DNA of 53,026 nucleotides from Acrocarpospora pleiomorpha (GCF_009687885.1 NZ_BLAF01000031.1:1-53026); one strand, 5' to 3'. Shown: positions 16,641 through 24,379, counted from the first letter of the stretch. The notes: generated by a model not told the origin, from the letters alone. Made by a program: numbers and translations.

Positions 16641-16694
16641 GCGAGAACGCACACCACGACCGTCCACTGTCCAGAGCGGGGTCGATTCGGCCAT

Positions 16695-16712
16695 TGTCAA
16701 GTGTACTTGACA
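16695..16712. promoter_or_regulatory. Perfect 18-bp palindrome, operator of the membrane protein/XRE operon (site 1)
   Basis: TGTCAAGTGTACTTGACA is a perfect palindrome whose last six bases are the -35 box TTGACA. It is the likely binding site of the XRE regulator encoded downstream, giving autoregulation. Confidence 0.75.
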
Positions 16713-16735
16713 TCGCTGCGGGCGCCTTCTACCGT
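16707..16735 (+). promoter_or_regulatory. Promoter of the membrane protein/XRE operon
   Basis: TTGACA (16707-16712), a 17-bp spacer, then TACCGT (16730-16735). The -35 box is the right half of one palindrome and the -10 box touches the left end of the second, so bound repressor would bracket the promoter. Confidence 0.7.
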
Positions 16736-16752
16736 GTCAAGTGTACTTGACT
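16735..16752. promoter_or_regulatory. 18-bp palindrome, operator site 2
   Basis: TGTCAAGTGTACTTGACT repeats site 1 with one changed end base. The centres are 40 bp apart, about four helical turns, so two dimers would lie on the same face. Confidence 0.75.
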
Positions 16753-16775
16753 TCTCGCCGCAGGAAGGGCAACTC

Positions 16776-17195
16776 GTGCAAGCACACAACGCGACCGGGG
16801 CCTATGGGGACTCGATCAAGACAACCGTTCGACTTGTACTCTGGACACTCGCCTGGGTGGCGACCCTGGCCTTGGCCAGGGTCGGTCCCGGACTCCTATG
16901 GGATTCGCAGCAACCGGTGGCGAGCTGGACCGCAGTCGCCGCCAATCTTGTCGTCGGCATCGGATGGATCGTCGCCTTCGCGCGCTTTCTCCGAGGACTC
17001 GATGAGTTGCATCGGAAATTCTTACAGGATGCGCTGGAGGTCACCCTCGGAGTGGGGTGGGTCGGCGGATTCGCCTACGTCGTCGCGGACGCCGCCGGCC
17101 TCATCACCTACGACGTCAATATCGCACTCTTCCCCGTGCTCCTGGGAGTCGTCTACTCGATCACCTTCGTCGTCGGCAAGATCAGATACCGATGA
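16776..17195 (+). CDS. Four-helix membrane protein paired with an XRE regulator
   Basis: The 139-residue product has four hydrophobic helices (VRLVLWTLAWVATLALA, AANLVVGIGWIVAFARFL, GVGWVGGFAYVVADAAG, LFPVLLGVVYSITFVVG) separated by a conserved-looking charged turn LRGLDELHRKFLQDALEV. GTG at 16776 follows GGAAGG at a good distance. Its stop overlaps the ATG of the XRE gene (ATGA), so the two are co-expressed. Small integral membrane proteins paired with a compact XRE protein are common in bacteria, but their function is mostly unknown. Tandem palindromes over the promoter imply autoregulation. Confidence 0.82.
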   Translation: MQAHNATGAYGDSIKTTVRLVLWTLAWVATLALARVGPGLLWDSQQPVASWTAVAANLVVGIGWIVAFARFLRGLDELHRKFLQDALEVTLGVGWVGGFAYVVADAAGLITYDVNIALFPVLLGVVYSITFVVGKIRYR

Positions 17196-17386
17196 AGAAC
17201 CGCATCAAGGAACTTCGGACCGAACGCGCCTGGACGCAGGCTGACCTGGCGCAGCGTGCCGGCGTGTCAAGGCAGACGATCAACGCGATCGAAACAGGGA
17301 AGTTCGACCCGAGCCTTCCATTCGCCTTCCGTCTCGCCAAGCTGTTCAACCTGAAGATCGAAGAACTCTTTCTCGACGATCAATGA
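17192..17386 (+). CDS. Small XRE-family helix-turn-helix regulator
   Basis: The 64-residue protein is almost entirely one HTH_3 domain: IKELRTERAWTQADLAQRAG and VSRQTINAIETGKFDPSLP form helices 1-4, with recognition helix around SRQTINAIE, then LAKLFNLKIEELFLDD. This compact class (YozG-like) typically represses its own operon with a membrane-protein partner. It overlaps the upstream gene by four bases, and its own TGA overlaps an ATG opening the degraded hydrolase frame. The 18-bp palindromes upstream are its likely targets. Confidence 0.92.
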   Translation: MKNRIKELRTERAWTQADLAQRAGVSRQTINAIETGKFDPSLPFAFRLAKLFNLKIEELFLDDQ

Positions 17387-17985
17387 AGCGCCTCGGGCGT
17401 AGCCAGCACGAGCCGACCAGAGACATAGTCGCGAATCGTGCCACGCTTGACGGTTCCGGGATCGAGGACAGTGACGGAGCCGGGACGGCGGAGGTGCCGG
17501 TGGACAATCACGTCGCCGCTCTCTACGCGGTGGTCTGCAATGACGTCGCCTGGCCGGGCAGCGTGGCGTTGCACGCCCGGCAGGTCGCGGCCGACCGGCG
17601 GGCGTGGCCGGTGACGGCGGGTATGCCGTCGAACCTCTGGCCGTGCGCGGCGTGGCCGACCCGGCCAGTGGAGCCGCTGGTGACGGTCACCGGCAACGGG
17701 CCGCGCAATGTGCTGATCCTGCAGAACACCCGCGACCCGTCCACGTCCCTGCGGAGCGCGCGCGGCCTGCGCGCCGTGCTCGGCCGGCGGGCCGCCATGG
17801 TCACCGTCGACCAGGGTGGCCACGGCGTGTTCGGATTGGGCAGCTGCGCCGACGAGGCGACGAACACCTTCCCTGCCACCGGGGCACTGCCACCGCGGGA
17901 CCGCTTCTGCCCGGCTCCGTCACCGGCCGGCGACACCGTGTGCTCCGCGGCCGTTCCGTGCATACCTCCTGCGTGGCCGCTGTAG
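17383..17985 (+). pseudogene. Truncated TAP-like alpha/beta hydrolase (exported peptidase type)
   Basis: Only the C-terminal part of an SlpD/tripeptidyl-aminopeptidase-like hydrolase remains. Recognisable pieces are YAVVCNDVAWPG, WPCAAWPTRPVEP, VLILQNTRDPSTSLRSARGL with the catalytic Asp, and VTVDQGGHGVFGLGSCAD with the catalytic His; the end resembles LPPRDRFCP. The signal peptide and nucleophile Ser region are missing, and about 45 unrelated residues replace them, beginning with an ATG that overlaps the XRE stop. I infer that insertion or rearrangement with the XRE pair removed the 5' half. A residual fused product is possible but could not be an active hydrolase. Confidence 0.8.
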
Positions 17986-18178
17986 TACTACCGTGCCGCA
18001 CCGGGAGGCGATCTTCCAGAACTCGTGAACACCCGTCGAGCCCGGCTGGGACGAGGACCTGACCTGGCTGATGGCGGCTGGGGGCAGCAACAGTGACGCC
18101 AGGGGCCCAGCTGAATGAGGCCGGGCCATAGGCACACATGACGGGCCTGAACTCCTATAGCTACGACCAGGGCAAGAA

Positions 18179-18193
18179 GGGTGGGTGGGTGGG
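18179..18193 (+). other. G-quadruplex motif beside the gntR 3' end
   Basis: GGGTGGGTGGGTGGG is the tightest form of a parallel quadruplex motif. It lies 17 bp past the stop of the GntR gene, on that gene's template strand. A related motif occurs on the opposite strand at 16199-16215, about 2 kb away. Confidence 0.7.
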
Positions 18194-18209
18194 AGAACCC
18201 CCGGATCAG

Positions 18210-18899
18210 TTACGCCGTGTCTGGTGGGGGTGTTTCGTGGTGGCGGGCTATTTGTTCGGCGCGGGATTCGTCGTGGGCGTGAAGGGCCTGGAGGAGGAGG
18301 TGATGTTCCTCGTACGCTCCATCGGAGGACGTGATTTGGGCGAGCGCTGATTCCACCTTCACAGCAGGGCTGAAGGCGCGTGCTTGCTCCAGGAGGCCTG
18401 CCAGGACCGGATTGGCACCTGCTTCCTCCACGATTGTGTGGAATCGTCGAAGGGCGGCCATGAGGCGCTGGACGGTATCGGGGGGTGGGGTGCCGCCCGC
18501 GTTGCTGATCCGGACCAGGGTGGCTCGAAGCGGATCGGCTTCGGCGAGCACGGAGTCCAATTGGGCCAGCGTTTCCGCATCGATGTGCCGGGCCGCGAAC
18601 CGTGCGGTCAAGCCCTGGAGTTGCACTTCTACTTCGCGGATTTCGGCCAGGGTTTCCGGCGAAAGCCGTACCACCCGTAATGAGCGAGGTCCCGTGCGTT
18701 CGACCAGGCGGTCCTGCTCCAGGCGGCGCAGGGCCTCGCGAACCGGGGTCGGGCTGACGGCGAGGCGCGTCGCCAGGCCGCGTTCGGTGATCTTCTCTCC
18801 CCACGCGAGCTCACCGTTGGCGATAGCCAGCCGCAGCGCGGCATACGCCTGGTCGGCGAGGGTCTCGGAGGTCAGGTGGGAGAGCGCGGCGCCAGTCAC
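18210..18899 (-). CDS. GntR family regulator, FCD type
   Basis: The 229-residue protein has an N-terminal winged helix (about 10-75: ADQAYAALRLAIANGELAWG, then LATRLAVSPTPVREALRRLE) and a helical FCD effector domain with the metal/ligand-type His residues in AARHIDAETL, FHTIVEEAG and EEHHLLLQALHAHD. FCD regulators respond to organic acids or sugar acids and usually control an adjacent dehydrogenase or transporter. It is divergent from the zinc dehydrogenase gene with a 169-bp shared region containing a perfect palindrome. It probably regulates that gene and itself. Confidence 0.93.
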   Translation of the reverse strand: MTGAALSHLTSETLADQAYAALRLAIANGELAWGEKITERGLATRLAVSPTPVREALRRLEQDRLVERTGPRSLRVVRLSPETLAEIREVEVQLQGLTARFAARHIDAETLAQLDSVLAEADPLRATLVRISNAGGTPPPDTVQRLMAALRRFHTIVEEAGANPVLAGLLEQARAFSPAVKVESALAQITSSDGAYEEHHLLLQALHAHDESRAEQIARHHETPPPDTA

Positions 18900-18913
18900 G
18901 CAAACACCGTATT

Positions 18914-18927
18914 TTTGCTATAGCAAA
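18914..18927. promoter_or_regulatory. Palindromic operator candidate for the GntR regulator
   Basis: TTTGCTATAGCAAA is a perfect 14-bp palindrome 14 bp upstream of the gntR start, in the divergent region shared with the dehydrogenase gene. AT-rich palindromes of this size are typical FadR/FCD operator sites. Confidence 0.6.
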
Positions 18928-19007
18928 TTGTCAATCTGCTACCTAACTATACAAAGTCTGCCCAGTGCGTACACACCGAGCGTGCATCAGGACGGCCACA
19001 CGTATTC

Positions 19008-19035
19008 TTGACAGATTCCCAGACTCTAGTAAAGG
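19008..19035 (+). promoter_or_regulatory. Putative promoter of the dehydrogenase gene
   Basis: TTGACA (19008-19013) and TAAAGG (19030-19035) are separated by 16 bp. The -35 box is perfect and the -10 box is partial. It precedes a short leader ORF coupled to the dehydrogenase. Confidence 0.45.
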
Positions 19036-19045
19036 TCGGAGCCCT

Positions 19046-19072
19046 ATGGCACAAATGCGGACAACCCCATGA
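19046..19072 (+). CDS. Eight-residue leader ORF coupled to the dehydrogenase
   Basis: ATG at 19046, with GGAG five bases upstream, opens MAQMRTTP and stops at a TGA overlapping the dehydrogenase ATG (ATGA). The dehydrogenase has no ribosome site of its own, so translation is probably re-initiated from this leader. Confidence 0.5.
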   Translation: MAQMRTTP

Positions 19073-20034
19073 GAGTCTCGCGACTCCACGGCGTAGCCGA
19101 CATCCGGCTCACCGACGAACCAATCCCCCAGGTCGGACCCGGTATGACCCTCGTCAGAGTCACCGCCGTCGGCCTCTGCGGCTCAGATCTGCACTGGTAC
19201 GCCGAAGGCGGAATCGGCGACGCCACGATCACCGCCCCCCTCGTGGTCGGTCACGAATTCGCCGGCGTCATCGAAGGCGGCCCCGCCCACGGCCGCCGCG
19301 TCGCCGTCGACCCCGCCATTCCCTGTGAAACATGCACAAGCTGCCGAAGCGGCTACCGCAACCTCTGCCCATATATCCGATTCGCCGGACACGATCGGCT
19401 CGACGGCGGCCTCCAGGAGATGATCGTCTGGCCGACCGAACTCCTGCACGCCCTCCCCGACGGCGTCTCCGACAGCGACGGCGCCATGCTGGAACCCCTC
19501 GGCGTCGCCCTGCACGCCTTCGACCTGGGCCATCTTCACCTCGGCGGCACGGTCGCCGTGGTCGGCTGCGGCCCGATCGGCCTGCTGCTGATCCAGCTCG
19601 CCCGCCTGGCCGGAGCGTCCACGATCATCGCCGTCGAACCGCTCCCCCATCGCGCCGAAGCGGCCCGACGTTTCGGTGCCGTACTCCCCGAAAACGCCCA
19701 AGCCGATGTGGTCTTCGAGGTCGCCGGCAACGACGCCGCCGTCGAGACTTCGCTGGAGCTGGCCCGCCCCGGCGGCCGAGTCGTCCTGGCCGGCATCCCC
19801 GACGGGGACCGCACGTCGTTCCGCGCCTCCCTGGCCCGGCGCAAAGGCCTCACCCTCGCCCTTGTACGACGAATGAACGACGTCTACCCGCGCGCGATCC
19901 GCCTGGTCGAGGAAGGCAGAATCGACGTCACCTCGCTGGTCACCGCGCGCTACCCGCTCACCGACGCCCCCGCCGCGTTCATCGCCGCCACCCGCCGCCA
20001 GGGCCTCAAGACCATGATCGAACCACAACGCTAA
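19069..20034 (+). CDS. Zinc-dependent polyol/L-idonate-type dehydrogenase
   Basis: The 321-residue medium-chain dehydrogenase has the catalytic zinc Cys and substrate segment GLCGSDLHWYAEGGIGDA, GHEFAGVIEGG, the four structural-zinc cysteines in PCETCTSCRSGYRNLCPY, and the Rossmann motif VVGCGPIGLLLIQLARLAG. GSDLHWY-GGIGDA resembles sorbitol and L-idonate 5-dehydrogenases; exact substrate is not decidable. At 321 residues it is about 20 shorter than usual, mainly between the Rossmann core and C-terminus. No ribosome site precedes ATG 19069, but an eight-codon leader with one overlaps it. It is divergent from the GntR gene, probably its regulator. Confidence 0.9.
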   Translation: MRVSRLHGVADIRLTDEPIPQVGPGMTLVRVTAVGLCGSDLHWYAEGGIGDATITAPLVVGHEFAGVIEGGPAHGRRVAVDPAIPCETCTSCRSGYRNLCPYIRFAGHDRLDGGLQEMIVWPTELLHALPDGVSDSDGAMLEPLGVALHAFDLGHLHLGGTVAVVGCGPIGLLLIQLARLAGASTIIAVEPLPHRAEAARRFGAVLPENAQADVVFEVAGNDAAVETSLELARPGGRVVLAGIPDGDRTSFRASLARRKGLTLALVRRMNDVYPRAIRLVEEGRIDVTSLVTARYPLTDAPAAFIAATRRQGLKTMIEPQR

Positions 20035-20124
20035 AAAACTTCTCGGAAGCTGTCGAATCGGCGTGACCTCATTCGAAGCGTAGTCATCGGGCCGAACAAC
20101 CCAGGACACGCAAGGAGCAGGATC

Positions 20125-20769
20125 ATGACCGAGCAACTCACCTGCGACCCGCAGACAAGTCGCACCAAATCCCTACTCGGCTACGGCGTCCTGGCGGGTC
20201 CGCTCTACGTGACGGTCTCCCTCGCCCAGGCCCTGACCCGAACAGGCTTCGACCTCACCCGCCACCCGTGGAGCTTCCTGTCCAACGGCGACCTCGGCTG
20301 GATCCAGATCACCAACTTCGTGATCACGGGCCTCGCCACCCTCGCCGCCGCCATCGGCATCGGCCGCGCCATCGGCTCGCCGTGGACCGCCCGCCTCATC
20401 TCCGTGTACGGCCTGAGCCTGATCGGCGCCGGACTCTTCAGGGCCGACCCCGCCCTGGGCTTTCCGGTGGGTACGCCCGAAGGGCCGGGAGTCGTAACGT
20501 GGCATGGCACGATGCATTTCGTCTGCGGGGGCATCGGCTTCACCTGCCTGATCGTGGCGTGCCTGATCATGGCGCGGCGGTTCGCGGGCGAAGGCCGTAC
20601 CGGGTGGGCGGCCTACACCGGCGCGTCCGGGGTGCTGTTCGCGGCCGCTTTCGCCGCCGTGAGCAGTGGCGGCGGCGCGGCCTGGTCGAACCTGACCTTC
20701 GTCGCCGGGGTTCTGATCATCTGGACCTGGCTCTCCCTCGTTTCCGTCCATCTGTACCGCCGCATCTGA
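20125..20769 (+). CDS. DUF998 membrane protein
   Basis: The 214-residue protein shows six hydrophobic segments and the typical DUF998 landmarks: GVLAGPLYVTVSLAQALTR, FDLTRHPWSFLSNGDLGWIQ, LISVYGLSLIGAGLFRADPA and GFPVGTPEGP with WHGTMHFVCGGIGF. Function of DUF998 proteins is unknown; some are near redox or lipid genes. ATG at 20125 follows AAGGAGCAGGATC. It is 17 bp upstream of the DGPF protein gene, which has its own AAGGAG, so these two and probably the ECF sigma gene form one cluster. Confidence 0.9.
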   Translation: MTEQLTCDPQTSRTKSLLGYGVLAGPLYVTVSLAQALTRTGFDLTRHPWSFLSNGDLGWIQITNFVITGLATLAAAIGIGRAIGSPWTARLISVYGLSLIGAGLFRADPALGFPVGTPEGPGVVTWHGTMHFVCGGIGFTCLIVACLIMARRFAGEGRTGWAAYTGASGVLFAAAFAAVSSGGGAAWSNLTFVAGVLIIWTWLSLVSVHLYRRI

Positions 20770-20786
20770 CACCAAGGAGAAAAGCG

Positions 20787-21152
20787 ATGCGATACCTGAT
20801 TACCCTCGCCATCACCGCCCGGCCGAACACTCCGCCGCCCAGCGAGCTGATGGAGGCCGTGAACAAACTCGGCGAAGATGCCACGAAGGCGGGCGCGCTG
20901 CTGGACAACGGCGGGCTGGCTCCCAGCGCCGAAGGGGCCAGGGTCGAGGTGGTCGGCGGCAAGCTGACCGTCACCGACGGGCCGTTCGCCGAGGCGAAGG
21001 AACTGGTCAGCTACGCGCTGTACCAGGTCAGGTCCAAGGAGGAGGCGGTCGAGTGGGGCAGCCGCTTCATGAAGCTCCACCGCGACCTGTGGCCCGGCTT
21101 CGAGGGCGAAGCCATCGTCCACCGCGTCTACGGCCCTGAAGACTTCGCCTGA
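20787..21152 (+). CDS. DGPF-domain (YciI-like) protein
   Basis: The 121-residue product contains the family's signature VTDGPFAEAKELVSYALYQV and begins MRYLITLAITARPNTPP. DGPF/YciI-like proteins form ferredoxin-like dimers. In many actinobacteria they are encoded directly beside ECF42 sigma factors and are proposed to work with them, as here with the sigma gene 307 bp downstream. AAGGAG lies eight bases before ATG 20787. In this family the C-terminus usually ends with a short PxxxF-like tail, here VYGPEDFA. Confidence 0.9.
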   Translation: MRYLITLAITARPNTPPPSELMEAVNKLGEDATKAGALLDNGGLAPSAEGARVEVVGGKLTVTDGPFAEAKELVSYALYQVRSKEEAVEWGSRFMKLHRDLWPGFEGEAIVHRVYGPEDFA

Positions 21153-21165
21153 TATTTCGTGACAT

Positions 21166-21198
21166 GGCCCCCGGTCGAGTTCCTTCGGCCGGGGGTCG
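21166..21198 (+). terminator. Hairpin after the DGPF gene
   Basis: GGCCCCCGG pairs with CCGGGGGTC across a loop rich in TTCC, 14 bases after the stop. It is the first of several related hairpins in the following 60-bp repeats. Confidence 0.5.
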
Positions 21199-21390
21199 TT
21201 CGGCATCCCGGGACTTCGACACCGGCCTACGGCAGTTGAGTCCGTTTAGCCGTGGATCGTTCCGCATCCCGGAACCTCGACACCGGCCTCCAGCAGTCGA
21301 GTTCCTCCGGCCGGAAGAGTTCGGCATCCCGGGACTTCGACACCGATCGCCAGCAGTGGAGTTCCTTCGGCAGGGTTCGTTCCCTTCCCC
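21175..21390. repeat. 60-bp tandem repeats between DGPF and sigma-factor genes
   Basis: Units recur at 60-61 bp (anchor GCATCCCGG at about 21203, 21264 and 21324; a fourth, degraded copy starts near 21358). Each carries GAGTTCCTTCGGCCGG-like and ACTTCGACACCG-like blocks. The repeat occupies nearly all of the gap ahead of the ECF42 gene. Confidence 0.8.
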
Positions 21391-21459
21391 CTGATCGACA
21401 GAATGGTTTTAATCAACCGACATCGTGTTTTGCGATTCGACGTGCTTGGATCGACCGGT

Positions 21460-22719
21460 ATGACGGGGAGCGATCCGCATCGGGTGGTCGAGGCGGTCTG
21501 GCGGATGGAAGCCGGACGGGTGATCGCCGGGCTGGCCCGGATCGTGGGCGACGTGGGGCTGGCCGAAGAGCTGGCGCAGGACGCGCTGGTCATCGCGCTG
21601 GAGCAGTGGCCGCAATCGGGAGTTCCGGACAATCCCGGGGCCTGGCTCACCCTCACCGCCAAACACCGCGCCATCGACCTGCTCCGGCGCCGCAGCCGAT
21701 ATGAACAGAAACTCGAAGAATTCGGCCGCGATCAGGAACGGCAACAGGCGGACGTCGAGACCGAAACCGTGGACGCGCTCGATGACCCGTTCGGCGATGA
21801 CATGCTGCGGTTGCTGTTCACGGCCTGCCATCCGGTGCTGTCAACGGAAGGACGGCTGGCCCTAACGCTCCGGCTGCTCGGCGGGCTGAGCACCGAGGAG
21901 ATCGCACGAGCGTTCCTGGTCCCCGAACCGACCGTCGGACAACGCATCTTCCGCGCCAAACGCACCCTTTCCGACAAGCACATCAAGATCGAGCTGCCCC
22001 CTCCTGGGGAACTGCCCGCGCGACTGGCCTCCGTGCTGGAGGTGATCTATCTCATCTTCAACGAAGGCTACGCCGCGACCTCCGGGGACGACTGGATGCG
22101 CCCGTCGCTCTGCGAGGAAGCATTGCGGCTCGGGCGGATCCTGGCGGGTCTGATGCCATCCGAGACGGAAGTGCACGGACTGGTCGCCCTGATGGAACTC
22201 CAGATGTCCCGGATCGTCGCCCGCACTGGCCCGGCCGGCGAACCCGTCCTGCTCCTCGATCAAGATCGTGGACGCTGGGATCGGCTGCTCATCCGCCGCG
22301 GCCTCGCCGCCCTGCAGCGCGCCGAATCACTCGGCACCCTCGGCCCTTTCGGCCTGCAGGCCGCGATCGCCGCCTGTCACGCCAGGGCGATGTCGGCGGA
22401 GGACACCGATTGGGAGCGGATGGCCGCGCTGTATCTGGTTCTCGGTCATGTCGCGCCGTCGCCGGTGGTGGAGTTGAACCGCGCGGTGGCGGTGAGCATG
22501 GCGTACGGCCCTGGGCGGGGGTTGGAGATCGTCGAAGGGCTGGGAGCGGAGAAGGCGCTTCGGGAATATCCGCAGTTGCCTGCCGTGCGCGGGGACTTGC
22601 TGGCCCGGCTGGGGCGTACGGCGGAGGCCCGGGAGGAGTTCGAGCGAGCCGCCGGGCTGACCCGCAACGAGCGCGAGCGGAGCCTGTTCCTCCGCCGAGC
22701 CGAGACGCTACGAGAATAG
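21460..22719 (+). CDS. ECF sigma factor, ECF42 group (sigma plus long SnoaL-free C-terminal domain)
   Basis: The 419-residue protein has sigma region 2 (VIAGLARIVGDVGLAEELAQ, ending AIDLLRRR), region 4 (LTLRLLGGLSTEEIARAFLV with VPEPTVGQRIFRAKRTL), and the long C-terminal helical domain characteristic of ECF42 (FNEGYAATSGDDWMRPSLCE, HGLVALMELQMSRIVAR). ECF42 factors lack a classical anti-sigma gene and are encoded with DGPF proteins, matching the upstream gene. ATG at 21460 suits the family N-terminus; an in-frame ATG at 21403 would add 19 residues. Neither has a strong ribosome site. The regulon is unknown. Confidence 0.92.
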   Translation: MTGSDPHRVVEAVWRMEAGRVIAGLARIVGDVGLAEELAQDALVIALEQWPQSGVPDNPGAWLTLTAKHRAIDLLRRRSRYEQKLEEFGRDQERQQADVETETVDALDDPFGDDMLRLLFTACHPVLSTEGRLALTLRLLGGLSTEEIARAFLVPEPTVGQRIFRAKRTLSDKHIKIELPPPGELPARLASVLEVIYLIFNEGYAATSGDDWMRPSLCEEALRLGRILAGLMPSETEVHGLVALMELQMSRIVARTGPAGEPVLLLDQDRGRWDRLLIRRGLAALQRAESLGTLGPFGLQAAIAACHARAMSAEDTDWERMAALYLVLGHVAPSPVVELNRAVAVSMAYGPGRGLEIVEGLGAEKALREYPQLPAVRGDLLARLGRTAEAREEFERAAGLTRNERERSLFLRRAETLRE

Positions 22720-22864
22720 CGTTTCGTCGATAATTTCCCAATTATTTCGGAGATCACCCGCGGCGGCCCCATGCCCCGGAGCCCGCGGCACCAATGAGCA
22801 AAATCCCGATTCTTGTCCGGATATTGGTCATCCTTATATACAATCTAGGGCCTTTCCTGGGTGT

Positions 22865-22892
22865 TTGACTTCAGAAATGACGTCGGTATAGT
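22865..22892 (+). promoter_or_regulatory. Promoter giving a leaderless ybdK-type transcript
   Basis: TTGACT (22865-22870), 16 bp, TATAGT (22887-22892). The initiating GTG begins seven bases after the -10 box, where transcription would start, and no ribosome site precedes it. The mRNA is therefore probably leaderless. Confidence 0.6.
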
Positions 22893-22898
22893 CGCGGT

Positions 22899-24014
22899 GT
22901 GCTCACGATGGGAGTGGAAGAAGAGTTCTTCATTGTTGATCCGGTGAGCCGAATGCTCGCACCGGAAGGGCTGCCGAATATGGGCGCCCTGCTCGCCGCG
23001 GGCCCCACCACGGCTGGCACTTATCACGGATTCGACCACGAATTCCATCTGGCCACAGTCGAGACACGAACCGACGTGTGTCACAGCTTGCGGCAACTCC
23101 GCGCCGAACTCAGGAAACTCCGGGGCACGCTCACCCAGACGGCCTCAGACGCCGGGCTCTCCGTGCTCTCCGCCGGGACGATGCCCACCGCCGACTGGCG
23201 AACCACCCGGCTCGTGCGGAAACCTCGGTATGACCGGTGTTTCGAGCATTATCGCGATGTGGTCCAGCGCCGGGTCACCTGCGGCTGCCACGTGCACGTC
23301 GGCATCGCCGACCAGGAGCTCGCCGTCCAGGTCCTCAACCGCGTCCAACCCTGGCTCCCCATGTTGCTGGCCATCTCGGCCAGCTCCCCCTTTTACGACA
23401 GCGCCGACACCGGCTACCAATCCTTCCGGAACCCCCTCTGGGCGGGATTTCCCATCGGCGGTCCGCCACCCCTCTTCGAGTCCCATGCGGCCTATGCCGA
23501 GCATGTCCGCCAGCTGCTGGACAGCGACGCGCTCACCGACAAGGGCAACCTGTACTGGGACGCCCGGCTGGGCACCCGCTACCCCACCCTCGAATTCCGC
23601 ATCGCCGACGCGTGCACCACCATCGACGAGACCGTCCTCCTCGCCGGCCTGGCCAGAGCCCTGGCCCTCACCTGCATCGACGAAATCCAGGCCGAACGCC
23701 CCCCGGTCCCCACTTCCCCACCCATGATCAAAGCCGCCACCTGGCGCGCCGCCCGCTCCGGCCTGACCGCCGACCTCATCGACCCCATGACCGCCGAGAG
23801 ACTCCCCGCCGCCGCCATGCTCGACCGCCTCCTCCACTACACCCAGGAAGCCCTGAAAGACCTGGGCGACTGGGAAGAGGTCTCACACCTCGCCTCCCAA
23901 CTCCTCTCCACCGGCACCTCCTCCCACCGCCAACACCGCACCCTCACCACCACCGGCCACCTCCCCGACGTCATCGACGAACTCATCACAGAAACCACCC
24001 GAGAACTCCAGTAA
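22899..24014 (+). CDS. YbdK-type carboxylate-amine ligase (glutamate-cysteine ligase 2 family)
   Basis: The 371-residue protein has the GCS2 start LTMGVEEEFFIVDPVSRML with its ATP/metal-binding acidic cluster, the middle CGCHVHVGIADQELAVQVLN, SSPFYDSADTGYQSFRNPLW, and TLEFRIADACTTIDETVLLA. Length matches the family (about 370). Proteins of this group ligate carboxylates to amines with ATP; gamma-glutamylcysteine formation is documented for some, and in mycothiol-using actinomycetes the true product is uncertain. GTG 22899 lies at the predicted transcript start, so translation would be leaderless. It stands alone. Confidence 0.92.
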   Translation: MLTMGVEEEFFIVDPVSRMLAPEGLPNMGALLAAGPTTAGTYHGFDHEFHLATVETRTDVCHSLRQLRAELRKLRGTLTQTASDAGLSVLSAGTMPTADWRTTRLVRKPRYDRCFEHYRDVVQRRVTCGCHVHVGIADQELAVQVLNRVQPWLPMLLAISASSPFYDSADTGYQSFRNPLWAGFPIGGPPPLFESHAAYAEHVRQLLDSDALTDKGNLYWDARLGTRYPTLEFRIADACTTIDETVLLAGLARALALTCIDEIQAERPPVPTSPPMIKAATWRAARSGLTADLIDPMTAERLPAAAMLDRLLHYTQEALKDLGDWEEVSHLASQLLSTGTSSHRQHRTLTTTGHLPDVIDELITETTRELQ

Positions 24015-24181
24015 CGACCCATGGGCACGCCCTTCTGAATTCGGACGGCCACATCGAGATACGCAACCCGCCGGAGGCTGCGGGGCTTCGCCCACTGGCT
24101 GTGGATCTACCGGAGGCACTGGCAACCCGTCATGCCTGCATGATCGCCTCGGCTACGAACTTGATCGAGCCGTCATCGTTC

Positions 24182-24379
24182 CTATTCGTCTTCACCGGTT
24201 GTCGTCGATTCAGGATGCTCAATAATCCGATCCCACGAAGTCGGGAAAATAATACGAATCGCGGTATCCACCCCACCACGAGATTCGATAACGATTTCTT
24301 CGCCCTTGGTGATATCCCTGACCCGCTCCACAACGAACTCATGATCCTGAGCGCTTGAGCGTCCCTCCGGTTCGGACAT
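24182..24379 (-). CDS. Small acidic protein of unknown function
   Basis: The 65-residue product (start MSEPEGRSSAQDHEFVVERV, end STTTGEDE) is supported by a strong ribosome site, GGGAGGT, six bases before ATG 24379. The middle VIESRGGVDTAIRIIFP is beta-rich and the tail acidic. No signal peptide, membrane helix or family is recognised. Immediately after its stop another frame continues with a 21-residue stretch ending FVAEAIMQA, which could mean a frameshifted C-terminus. It converges on the ybdK-type gene and no partner is evident. Confidence 0.6.
   Translation of the reverse strand: MSEPEGRSSAQDHEFVVERVRDITKGEEIVIESRGGVDTAIRIIFPTSWDRIIEHPESTTTGEDE

Noticed and set aside
18138..18350. 70-codon plus-strand frame with a hydrophobic stretch
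   Set aside because: Mostly antisense to the GntR gene's 3' end and passes through the quadruplex repeat.
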